This document shows, piece after piece, positions 16,056 to 24,116 of a DNA stretch of 64,000 bases. The stretch is from the NCBI GenBank assembly GCA_964396165.1, contig CAYNEF010000001.1:104491-168490 (forward strand), given 5' to 3'. Numbering within the stretch: the first letter of the stretch is position 1; each line of letters begins with the position of its first letter. A program made the position numbers and the translations under genes. The notes under the pieces are model-generated. The model saw only the letters and a program-made list of their open reading frames with translations. It ran no database searches and was not told the DNA's origin. Source of the stretch: CALCZU01 sp964396165 (GTDB lineage Bacteria; Bdellovibrionota; FAC87; UBA2466).

Positions 16056-17123
16056 ATGAGTATTGCGCTAGTAACAGGATCTTCGGGTTTAATTGGAAGT
16101 GAAACCTGTAAGTTTTTTCACGAAAAAGGAATGAAAATAGTCGGGATCGACAATGATCTTCGCAAATATTTTTTTGGTGCTGACGCTTCCACTAACTGGA
16201 ACACATCACAACTACAAAAATCTTTAAAAAACTTCACACACCATGCTATCGATATCCGGGATCAAGAAGGTATTTTCAAACTTTTTAAAGAATATAAAAG
16301 CGAAATTAAGGCAGTCATCCATACTGCTGCACAACCCAGCCACGACTGGGCTGCCAAAGAGCCTTTTACCGACTTTACTGTTAACGCTAACGGCACGCTC
16401 GTGATGCTGGAAGCAACCAGACAATTTTGCCCGGATGCCGCATTTATTTTTACTTCTACCAATAAGGTTTATGGTGACACACCTAATTTTCTTCCTCTAG
16501 TCGAGAAAGATAGACGCTGGGAACTGGACGCCTCACACAGGTACTCTGAATTTGGAATTGATGAATCGATGAGTATTGATTCTTCCAAACACAGTATATT
16601 CGGCGCGAGTAAAGTGGCGGCGGATGTCATGGTACAGGAATACGGACACTATTTTGGAATGCACACTTCTGTTTTTAGAGGCGGGTGTTTGACAGGCCCT
16701 GCGCATTCAGGCGCCGAATTGCACGGCTTTTTGGCTTATCTGGTAAAATGCGCAATCACTGGAAAGCAATATAATATTTTCGGTTATAAGGGAAAACAGG
16801 TTCGCGACAATATCCACTCCTATGACTTGGTAAACGCGTTTTGGCATTTCTTTGAAAAACCAAAAAGTGCATCCGTATACAATATGGGTGGATCTCGCCA
16901 CAGTAATTGCTCGGTTTTAGAAGCAATTGATCTTCTGGAAACCATGACCAATAAAAAGTTCAATTACACCGTAACGGATACAGCGCGCTCAGGGGATCAT
17001 ATCTGGTGGATAAGTGATGTCAGACGTTTTCAAAAAGACTATCCGGGCTGGAAATACAAATACGATTTAAAAACTATCTTAAGCGAAATTGTAGCTGCCA
17101 CAATAGAGCGCTCAAAAAACTAA
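16056..17123 (+). CDS. NAD-dependent sugar epimerase, CDP-paratose 2-epimerase-like (second copy)
   Basis: Same fold and order as the gene before it: GSSGLIG near the start, IDNDLRKYFFGADAS, an active-site-like FGASKVAAD in which Phe stands where Tyr usually is, and FRGGCLTGPAHSGAELHGF, a block I know from CDP-paratose-2-epimerase-like proteins. The two proteins are only distantly similar, so they are probably not a recent duplication and may act on successive steps or as a heteromeric pair. The Phe at the Tyr position would remove the usual acid/base and should be checked. Four bases separate it from the next gene. Confidence 0.78.
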   Translation: MSIALVTGSSGLIGSETCKFFHEKGMKIVGIDNDLRKYFFGADASTNWNTSQLQKSLKNFTHHAIDIRDQEGIFKLFKEYKSEIKAVIHTAAQPSHDWAAKEPFTDFTVNANGTLVMLEATRQFCPDAAFIFTSTNKVYGDTPNFLPLVEKDRRWELDASHRYSEFGIDESMSIDSSKHSIFGASKVAADVMVQEYGHYFGMHTSVFRGGCLTGPAHSGAELHGFLAYLVKCAITGKQYNIFGYKGKQVRDNIHSYDLVNAFWHFFEKPKSASVYNMGGSRHSNCSVLEAIDLLETMTNKKFNYTVTDTARSGDHIWWISDVRRFQKDYPGWKYKYDLKTILSEIVAATIERSKN

Positions 17124-17126
17124 TAC

Positions 17127-17927
17127 ATGAAAAAACTTGCCGTTGTTTTTCTATTCTTCAGCTCCATTGCTCTACCTGCAGCTGTTGACTATTTCTCAGA
17201 CGCTCCCAGAGCTTTCAAATCACTTCTTGCAGATCCGAGAGAAGCGCAATTTCGGGTTGGCTATTTAAAAACGGGTGAAAAAAACTCCTACCTGGATATG
17301 GTAATGGGGGGGCAGTTAAACATAGTGAACATCATTCTTGAAAACGGACATATTTTAAATATCGGATTAAAAGGGCTCATTTCTTCCCGTTTTCAGTTTG
17401 CCTCCAAATCATTTGATCTTCAAAACTCGGATTACATCGGTGGGCTAACAGTTGTCTTTGGCAGAAACACTACATTTTTGGAACTTTTCCATTCACACCA
17501 GAGCTCTCACTTTGGAGACGATCTTGTAGCAAGTAATCCCGCTATTTTTAAAAATTATAGTTATGAATCTGTCAGACTTCTCTTCTCAAAAGAATTCGTA
17601 TTTCCGTTGCGTGTATATGGTGGTCCTAAACTTATTTATCGCGCGGATCCGGAAGAGTTACTAATGAAATCGCACATTATCTTGGGCGCCACTTATTTTC
17701 CCGAACTCATAAATGATCTGTATTTCGCTCTCAACTTTGAATCTAAACAGGAAAATGACTGGACTGTAGACTCAGCATTTACGGTTGGATATATGTTAGG
17801 AGAAGGTGCAAAAGTGCAACGCAGACAAAGATTATTTTTAGAGATTTACAATGGTTACTCACCCATGGGGCAATTGTCTAAGATAAGAGAATTTTCTGTG
17901 CTAGCGGGTTTCGCGTTCACTCTTTAA
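17127..17927 (+). CDS. DUF1207-family outer-membrane protein
   Basis: Signal peptide (KKLAVVFLFFSSIALPAA) and then PRAFKSLLADPREAQFRVGY, close to the start of the DUF1207 family, followed by alternating beta strands ending in FSVLAGFAFTL with a terminal aromatic/hydrophobic residue, as in outer-membrane beta-barrels. The block IYNGYSPMGQLSKIREFS is also family-like. Third gene after the epimerases and probably in their operon, which suggests an envelope role. The last 27 bases overlap the convergent lipoprotein gene. Confidence 0.75.
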   Translation: MKKLAVVFLFFSSIALPAAVDYFSDAPRAFKSLLADPREAQFRVGYLKTGEKNSYLDMVMGGQLNIVNIILENGHILNIGLKGLISSRFQFASKSFDLQNSDYIGGLTVVFGRNTTFLELFHSHQSSHFGDDLVASNPAIFKNYSYESVRLLFSKEFVFPLRVYGGPKLIYRADPEELLMKSHIILGATYFPELINDLYFALNFESKQENDWTVDSAFTVGYMLGEGAKVQRRQRLFLEIYNGYSPMGQLSKIREFSVLAGFAFTL

Positions 17928-18599
17928 ATATATCCACTCGGGGTTTTGCTCTCTAAAATTTGTTAGAAGATCGGCGATACCACCTTCTGCTTTTTCCATT
18001 CCTATCTGTGTACCTTCAATTTCATTTTCAATCAGAACAGAAGTGACGCTCTCTGATAGCGATTCAAGCAGAATTTTTCCCTTCCAATAGCCTATGTGCT
18101 TTGTACCCTTGATTTTTTGGTATTGGATTTCCACCTTCTTCGTTTCGAAAGATTTCCCTTCAAACAAATGCATAAAGGCTATTACCCAGCGTTGCTTGAA
18201 CATAGATGGGCCTGCCGAATAATTTGCTTCAAAAAAAAACGGGGTTGAGGGATCCTGCACTTTGCTTAAACCATCCATATTGGCATCACGCCACTTCACA
18301 CCTAATGCGCTATGCGAAACGGCCCAGGTTTCAGTCATTGGCCGATATACGCAACCGCCCCCTTTTGCAAAGTACCGCTCTTCTGTTGCATGCTTATCGA
18401 TAATCATCGGCTCAATACTTACCCACGTTTTTTGTGTAGCATCATATTTACAGACGGTAGTGGATAACTCCGTTTTCTTGTTTGGATCTATTTGGGTACT
18501 GGGGCTAGATTCTGGTTCTTTGATAAATGGTGTGTCATCTCCGTCTTGAGAACCGCAGCCACTTAAGAAAAATACAATAAGAAGATAAAGTATGGGCAC
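17901..18599 (-). CDS. Lipoprotein of unknown function
   Basis: The hydrophobic stretch PILYLLIVFFLSGCGS ends in a lipobox LSGC. I chose GTG 18599, directly behind the purK stop; a longer frame to 18671 would lie inside purK and has an Arg-rich N-terminus unlike a signal peptide. A run of acidic and Pro/Ser residues (DGDDTPFIKEPESSPST) forms a linker, then a domain of about 190 residues with two Cys. No family recognised. Its 3' end overlaps the convergent DUF1207 gene by 27 bases. It probably reads from the purE-purK transcript. Confidence 0.65.
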   Translation of the reverse strand: MPILYLLIVFFLSGCGSQDGDDTPFIKEPESSPSTQIDPNKKTELSTTVCKYDATQKTWVSIEPMIIDKHATEERYFAKGGGCVYRPMTETWAVSHSALGVKWRDANMDGLSKVQDPSTPFFFEANYSAGPSMFKQRWVIAFMHLFEGKSFETKKVEIQYQKIKGTKHIGYWKGKILLESLSESVTSVLIENEIEGTQIGMEKAEGGIADLLTNFREQNPEWIYLKSERETR

Positions 18600-18604
18600 A
18601 GGCG

Positions 18605-19750
18605 CTATGTTAGCATCTCGCGCGCCTTTAGTGCAACCTCGCGAGCGGTGTCTACTTTGTCTGCGAGGCAAGTAATGTGTCCCATTTTTCTACCAGGTCT
18701 TGCCTGCTCTTTTCCATACAGGTGCAAATAAACATCAGGAAGGTCGAGTACTTTTTTCCAGTTTGGCTCACCCTTTGCCCAAACATCGCCGAGTAAATTT
18801 ACCATCGCTGCCGGCCTGTGCATTTTAGTAGAGCCTAAGGGAAGTCCTGTTACTGCTCTTAGTTGCTGTTCGAACTGAGAAGTTACGGATGCTTCAATCG
18901 TCAGATGCCCGGAGTTGTGTGGACGTGGTGCAAGTTCATTCACAATCAATTTTTGATCTTTTGTAACAAAAAATTCGATGCAGAAGGTTCCGACTACTCC
19001 CAGTTTTTCCGTGATTTTCTTTCCCAGAAGAACAGCTTGATCCGCTACGCTCTCAGTCACTTTCGCAGGACAAATCGTCAGGTCCAGTACATGGTTTTTA
19101 TGCACATTTTCAAACAGATTCCAATGCACAAAATTTCCAGACTTGGATCTGGCACAGACAAGGGAAATCTCTTTGTCGAACTGGACAAAAGATTCTAACA
19201 CTGAAGCCGTCACGGTGTTCGTGCTTAAGAAAAATTGCAATTCCACTTCATTTTGAAACTTTGTCTGCCCTTTTCCGTCATACCCAAAACCAGCCGTTTT
19301 TAAAATACACGGAAAACCCAACTGTTTTGCAGAGTTCATGAGCGAATCATTGCTGGACACTTCTCGAAAAGGAGCGAGAGGGAAATTATTATCGAGCAAA
19401 AACTTTTTTTCTCTCAAACGGTGTTGCGTTGTTTGCAGCACCTGAGTGCTGGGGTATACGGGCACTAACTCTTCCAGGCGACTTGTTGTTAGGGCTGGGA
19501 TATTTTCGAACTCAAGTGTTACGACTTTTACCTGAGATGCAAACTTGGCAAGGCTGTCCATATCCTCATACTCTGCCTGTATGTGTTCTGCTACTTGAGA
19601 TAGAGGAGGATCTTTTTCCGGCGAATAACCGATTACTTTGTACCCAAGTCGTGCGGCGCTCATTGCCAGCATTCGCCCCAACTGTCCACCGCCAAGCACT
19701 CCAATTGTTTCACCGGGTAAAACAATTTTGTTTTTGGAAGCGTCGATCAT
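18605..19750 (-). CDS. purK: N5-carboxyaminoimidazole ribonucleotide synthase
   Basis: Catalyses the ATP-dependent carboxylation of AIR to N5-CAIR in purine synthesis. An ATP-grasp protein with the N-terminal GVLGGGQLGRMLAMSAARLG block, the LKTAGFGYDGKGQ block and APRPHNSGH near the C-terminal metal site. Length 381 is usual. It begins four bases inside the end of purE (ATGA-type overlap), so the two are translated together. Confidence 0.95.
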   Translation of the reverse strand: MIDASKNKIVLPGETIGVLGGGQLGRMLAMSAARLGYKVIGYSPEKDPPLSQVAEHIQAEYEDMDSLAKFASQVKVVTLEFENIPALTTSRLEELVPVYPSTQVLQTTQHRLREKKFLLDNNFPLAPFREVSSNDSLMNSAKQLGFPCILKTAGFGYDGKGQTKFQNEVELQFFLSTNTVTASVLESFVQFDKEISLVCARSKSGNFVHWNLFENVHKNHVLDLTICPAKVTESVADQAVLLGKKITEKLGVVGTFCIEFFVTKDQKLIVNELAPRPHNSGHLTIEASVTSQFEQQLRAVTGLPLGSTKMHRPAAMVNLLGDVWAKGEPNWKKVLDLPDVYLHLYGKEQARPGRKMGHITCLADKVDTAREVALKAREMLT

Positions 19751-20241
19751 TTTAATTTTTCTTTAAGTACTTTGGAAGTTTGCTTGTTTCTAAATTGTTT
19801 AATTTTTTGATTTAATTTTGAATCCTGCAAAGAAAGAATCTGAATAGCGAGAAGGGCCGCATTTTTTGCACCGGCTTTTCCAATCGCAAGGGAGCCTACT
19901 GGAATGCCTGCAGGCATTTGTACAATGGAAAGCAGGGAATCTAAACCATGCAAAGTTTTGCTTTCTACCGGAACTCCGAGTACTGGAAGCGTCGTTTCTG
20001 CCGCAATCATCCCTGGCAAATGGGCAGATCCACCGGCACCGGCAATAATTACTTGTATCCCGCGCGACTCTGCCGTTTCTGCAAATTCTCTTAAAAGTTT
20101 TGGAGTTCTGTGGGCTGAAACAATTCCACACTCATGGGGAACGCCGAATTCCTTCAAAATTGCAGCCGTTTCCTTCATGGTTTCCCAATCCGACTTGCTT
20201 CCCATGACAATCGCCACCAAAACTTTTGAATTCTTTTTCAC
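19747..20241 (-). CDS. purE: N5-carboxyaminoimidazole ribonucleotide mutase
   Basis: Converts N5-CAIR to CAIR, the step after PurK. Family blocks MGSKSDWETM, VSAHRTP and GAGGSAHLPGMIAAET are clear, the class I enzyme pattern. The start is GTG 20241 because it gives a normal N-terminus (KKNSKVLVAIVMGSKSD). Overlaps purK by four bases. The length of 164 is normal. Confidence 0.95.
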   Translation of the reverse strand: MKKNSKVLVAIVMGSKSDWETMKETAAILKEFGVPHECGIVSAHRTPKLLREFAETAESRGIQVIIAGAGGSAHLPGMIAAETTLPVLGVPVESKTLHGLDSLLSIVQMPAGIPVGSLAIGKAGAKNAALLAIQILSLQDSKLNQKIKQFRNKQTSKVLKEKLK

Positions 20242-20393
20242 GCCCCAGTTCTACACCAAATCCCCCCCATAAGTCCACCCACAGACCCAAAACCAAAAGC
20301 CCACATATTTTCAAATGAATCAGGAGTACAAACGAGCAGAGTCACAATCATCTGGTGTTTTAATTGGGAAGAAATTTAGAGCAATGGCAGGGA

Positions 20394-20475
20394 GTAAAGG
20401 GAAGTGCCTAGGGGGAGAGGGAACGCGACTTCGGGGTTGGAGCGCTTCCCTCTCCCCCTAGGCACTTCCCTTTAC
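20394..20475. repeat. 30-bp perfect palindrome with 22-base loop
   Basis: Bases 20394-20423 are the exact reverse complement of 20446-20475, a GC-rich arm that starts GTAAAGGGAAGTGCC. The loop (20424-20445) starts and ends in CGCG/GCGC. No T-run follows on either strand, so it is not a normal terminator. A GGA triplet flanks both sides (20391-20393, 20476-20478). It lies between the end of the ABC transporter gene and the start of purE, on the minus strand 31 bases after the ABC stop codon. The remaining 20242-20393 stretch shows nothing else I can name. Confidence 0.9.
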
Positions 20476-20505
20476 GGACTACTAAAAGCAACCAACATAC
20501 TTAAC

Positions 20506-21318
20506 TCAAGCAGCAACAACTTTAATCACATTCTTATACTCAGAAATAATTTCACGCGGCTTCCCAACATTCACAATTTCCCCATCCGCCATATAAATAC
20601 ATTTATGACAAATTCTCTCAATTGCATCCATATCATGGCTGACAAAAAGAATCGTGCGTCCGTTACCAGCAATTTTCTCTGTCTTCTCAAGACACTTCTT
20701 CTGAAAAGCATTATCCCCGACAGCAAGCACTTCATCGATCATCAAAACTTGCTGGTTTAAATGGGCAGCAACCGCGAAAGCAAGTCGCACGTACATCCCA
20801 GAGGAATATCTTTTTACCGGAGTATCAATAAACTGCCCGATTTCGGAAAAATCGACGATCTGATCAAATTGCCTGTCAATTTCCCTTTTTCGCATCCCTA
20901 AAATCGCGCCATTCAAATAAATATTTTCTCTCCCCGATAATTCCCCATGAAATCCTGTGCCCACTTCAAGTAACGAAGATACGCGGCCGCGAATGATGGC
21001 ATGTCCACTGGAAGGCTCGGTAATGCGAGATAAGATTTTAAGCAAAGTAGATTTTCCGCAACCGTTGTTCCCTACAATCCCGATGATTTCACCTGCATCC
21101 ACATTAAAGGAAACATCTTTCAATGCCCACATGGAATTAGGATAAGGCCCTTGTCTGCCGCCATGAGAATTAGGAGGCGCAAGCTGAGAAGACCTATCAC
21201 GGAATTTGAGCCACGCTCTGTCAATCGTTTCTCTTAGCGTATGCGAACCAATAATGCCAAGATTGTACAACTTTGAAAGATGGTGCACTTCGATAATATG
21301 TTTTTTAGTTTGTGTCAT
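20506..21318 (-). CDS. ABC transporter ATPase, polysaccharide export (Wzt/TagH-like)
   Basis: Walker A GNNGCGKST, signature YSSGMYVRLAF and Walker B VLMIDEVLAVGD are all present in the usual order. The length of 270 residues means that the extra C-terminal carbohydrate-binding domain of Escherichia coli O9a Wzt is absent. This ATPase class drives export of O-antigen, teichoic or capsular polysaccharide together with its membrane partner, encoded next. Its start is two bases after the permease stop. Confidence 0.92.
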   Translation of the reverse strand: MTQTKKHIIEVHHLSKLYNLGIIGSHTLRETIDRAWLKFRDRSSQLAPPNSHGGRQGPYPNSMWALKDVSFNVDAGEIIGIVGNNGCGKSTLLKILSRITEPSSGHAIIRGRVSSLLEVGTGFHGELSGRENIYLNGAILGMRKREIDRQFDQIVDFSEIGQFIDTPVKRYSSGMYVRLAFAVAAHLNQQVLMIDEVLAVGDNAFQKKCLEKTEKIAGNGRTILFVSHDMDAIERICHKCIYMADGEIVNVGKPREIISEYKNVIKVVAA

Positions 21319-21319
21319 T

Positions 21320-22210
21320 TTATACTGTGTCGATGAAAGATTTTTCTGTTTTGGAAAATGCGGATAATCCTAAAATGAGTAAAGTGACAGAAATCAAAAT
21401 GGCGCTATAAAAACAACGGTCAGAGAAATAACCATAGCCTAAGAATGCATAGCGCACTCCTTCTACTACGGTTGCCATTGGATTTAAAAACACAAGGAAT
21501 CTCCACTTAACCGGGAACTGGGAAACCGGGAAAATAATGGGGGTCGCGTACATCCAGAGCTGGATGATAAAGCCAGTCATGTGTACCAAGTCTCTATATT
21601 TAGCAGTAGCGGCTGCCATAAGCAGACCTGCGCCCAAGCTCAAACAGATAGAGATTAAAAATAAAATGGGCACCATAAAGACGAAGTTTGTGAAATGTAA
21701 GTGTGCGCCACTTACCGTGAAAAACTTGTAATAGAAATACACTAAGATGAACATTCCAAATTGAATGAAGAACATCATGAGTTTAGAAGCAATCGCAGCT
21801 AGAGGAGCTGTAAGTCTTGGGAAATAGACTTTACTCATTAGATGCGCGTTGAGTACTAATGAATTGGCAGCACCTTCAAAAGAGTGCCCGAAGTATCCCC
21901 ACGTTGCGAGGCCGCAGAGATAAAATAAAATAGGTGGCACACCATCTGTAGGCAATTGAGCGATATTGCTAAATACGAGATTAAAAATTCCAGAGAGAAG
22001 AAGCGGTTGTAGCACATACCACAACGGACCTAATATAGTTTGTCTGTATTTGGAAATGAACTCTCTTTGCACAAATAGAAAAAGCAGATCTCTGTACTGC
22101 CAAACCTCGAAGAGGTTTGGAAACGTGATTCCTCGCTTGGGAGCGATACGAATCTCGTACTCTGCTGATTTTCTTTTAAATCGTTTAAGCATGGTTATAA
22201 GAGTTCTCAT
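21320..22210 (-). CDS. ABC transporter permease, polysaccharide export (Wzm-like)
   Basis: About six membrane segments and the typical N-terminal motif WQYRDLLFLFVQREFISKYRQ with a short loop GPLWYVLQPLL, as in ABC-2 polysaccharide permeases. It is the partner of the ATPase that follows, with two bases between. The ArnT-like transferase lies 40 bases upstream on the same strand, so these may form one export unit. The ATG at 22210 is the longest start; ATG 22189 (MLKRFK) would also be possible. Confidence 0.9.
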   Translation of the reverse strand: MRTLITMLKRFKRKSAEYEIRIAPKRGITFPNLFEVWQYRDLLFLFVQREFISKYRQTILGPLWYVLQPLLLSGIFNLVFSNIAQLPTDGVPPILFYLCGLATWGYFGHSFEGAANSLVLNAHLMSKVYFPRLTAPLAAIASKLMMFFIQFGMFILVYFYYKFFTVSGAHLHFTNFVFMVPILFLISICLSLGAGLLMAAATAKYRDLVHMTGFIIQLWMYATPIIFPVSQFPVKWRFLVFLNPMATVVEGVRYAFLGYGYFSDRCFYSAILISVTLLILGLSAFSKTEKSFIDTV

Positions 22211-22250
22211 TTAATTTATCGGCACAATTATCAAGATTTCTTAACAATCT

Positions 22251-23999
22251 TTATTTTAGAAGTGACACAGTGAATCGACAGCCGATAGGATTTACGGAAG
22301 GTAAGTAGAGGAATTGCTTGGCGGGGAGTGTATAAGTCTGCTTTGTAGCCTCAGAATACAACTCAATGCGTTTAACATCATTAGGCAATTTAAACGCAGC
22401 ATAATTATTTTTTGCATTGCATGAATTAATTTCTTTTTCACCCTCTTTGAAAACCAGAGCGGTTGCGTCAGGTAAATTGCTCACTGAAACTGCTTTTTTA
22501 GGATCTAACAAAGAACCATCCGGCAGTTGCGAGCGGAGTATATGAAAGCCACTAGTATGAGTTTGCAGAGAAAGTGTAGGGTAAGAATCCAGGTAATCGA
22601 ATGCAACATTTGTACGCAGCCAAAAAACAGTGGGAACTAAGGCTTCCTCTGAATGTGCTTCTTTTCCAAAAAATCGGCTGGGGCCTAAGAGCACACTTCT
22701 TTCAGAGTAAAAGGGGATTTCCAAGTGCCCAATAGAGTCTGAGTGGTAGTAAATCAACTCAGTCGGCTCCGTCATGGATTTCAAGGTCAAGATCTCAGAA
22801 ATCTGAGGGCGAAAATCATGGTAGATAATTCCCAAAATAGAATCCAAATGTTTTATCCGCCAACCGAAAACAAATACCATCAAAGAGAGTGAGACATAGA
22901 GCAAGAGCTTTTTTCGTACAGTCATCAAGGAGGCCATCCCGATACCCGCCAACACAAAAATATAAGGCGTTTCGGTAATAAAATAATAATCGTGGTGTAC
23001 ATGAATATTAAATAAAATGAGAACAGGGATAAAGATTACGAGTAGCAGTATCAAGCGTGAAACCACATATTTTCTCGTCGCAAGAATTGCAAAAAGAAAA
23101 GGCAACACTAAAAAATCAGAAAGAATACTTCTTCCAACTATATTGAAAAGCCTCACCCATCTCCATCCTTCAATGCGCTGGTAAAGTTCTCCAAAAAACC
23201 ATCTTGGAGCATTAAAATCACCGGTAATGCCTAATACATGAGTAGACCACTTCATCCAAGAAAAGCCGATAATCCCCTGTAAGCAAAGTGAGTAGATGAG
23301 ATACTTGTGCTTTTCTAATTTTTCTTTTTGATAAAATAAGCAATAGCACAAGTAGAAAAAAGCAGTGAGTCCCACGGAAAACCAGACAGTCACTTTTCCC
23401 GTACTGGCAAGAATTCCAAACAAAACAGAAAGAATGAAATTCTTTTTCTTGGATTCGTTTACTTCGAGACAAACAAGGTAATACGCACTCATCAAACAAA
23501 AACACTGCACCATCAAATCAATAAGTACGGTACGGGAATAAACAATATTAAACGGCGAAATGGTATAAAAAACAAACGACCAGAGGGCAATCTCTTTAGA
23601 GAAAATTTTCTCTGTGATTTTGTATAAATAAATTGACCCGACAAAGAAGAATAAAACACTGATAAGCCGACCAGTCATCTCAAGCGAAAAGCCCAGCTGC
23701 ATGGCGTGTGCAACAAGCCACTGGTAGAGCGGAAACTCTATCACGTAATTCCATAGTTTCCCTCCGTAAGGAGATCGGTAATCAAAGACTGTTCCAAACC
23801 CCTTATTGAAATAATACGCAGTTAAGGCAGTTTGATTTTGTCTCCAAGGATGAGGCTCAATCAAAGGATTATTTAAGTCATAAAATCTAGGATGCAGAGT
23901 GAGCGGCAGGATTAAAAAAGCGATAAACGACCAGGTGTAATAACTTACTAGACTTGAAAAATCACTCTTCTTTGGTAAGTGTATCCGCATTAATTGCAT
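22251..23999 (-). CDS. Membrane glycosyltransferase, GT39/GT83 (ArnT/PMT-like)
   Basis: About twelve membrane segments and the N-terminal periplasmic signature EPHPWRQNQTALTAYYF, followed by a DYRSPYG-type loop, as in the PMT/ArnT superfamily that transfers sugars from polyprenyl phosphate donors in the periplasm. The C-terminal part (after about residue 400) is a soluble domain with predicted beta structure. It sits with the Wzm/Wzt genes, so a role in glycan modification is likely. It is divergent from the VKOR fusion gene. Confidence 0.8.
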   Translation of the reverse strand: MQLMRIHLPKKSDFSSLVSYYTWSFIAFLILPLTLHPRFYDLNNPLIEPHPWRQNQTALTAYYFNKGFGTVFDYRSPYGGKLWNYVIEFPLYQWLVAHAMQLGFSLEMTGRLISVLFFFVGSIYLYKITEKIFSKEIALWSFVFYTISPFNIVYSRTVLIDLMVQCFCLMSAYYLVCLEVNESKKKNFILSVLFGILASTGKVTVWFSVGLTAFFYLCYCLFYQKEKLEKHKYLIYSLCLQGIIGFSWMKWSTHVLGITGDFNAPRWFFGELYQRIEGWRWVRLFNIVGRSILSDFLVLPFLFAILATRKYVVSRLILLLVIFIPVLILFNIHVHHDYYFITETPYIFVLAGIGMASLMTVRKKLLLYVSLSLMVFVFGWRIKHLDSILGIIYHDFRPQISEILTLKSMTEPTELIYYHSDSIGHLEIPFYSERSVLLGPSRFFGKEAHSEEALVPTVFWLRTNVAFDYLDSYPTLSLQTHTSGFHILRSQLPDGSLLDPKKAVSVSNLPDATALVFKEGEKEINSCNAKNNYAAFKLPNDVKRIELYSEATKQTYTLPAKQFLYLPSVNPIGCRFTVSLLK

Positions 24000-24055
24000 C
24001 GCATCATTAATAAGTTTTAATCTAATCTTCTACAGCCGATTACTTGTATTTTGTT

Positions 24056-24064
24056 TGCTATAAT
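24056..24064 (+). promoter_or_regulatory. Extended -10 promoter of the VKOR fusion operon
   Basis: TGCTATAAT is a full extended -10 element (TG-N-TATAAT). No good -35 is visible, as expected for this class. The gene starts at 24117 with AGAGGACT as ribosome-binding site. Confidence 0.55.
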
Positions 24065-24116
24065 ATCTGTTTATAACCAATAAGAATATTGAATTTTCCT
24101 ATCGATAAGAGGACTT

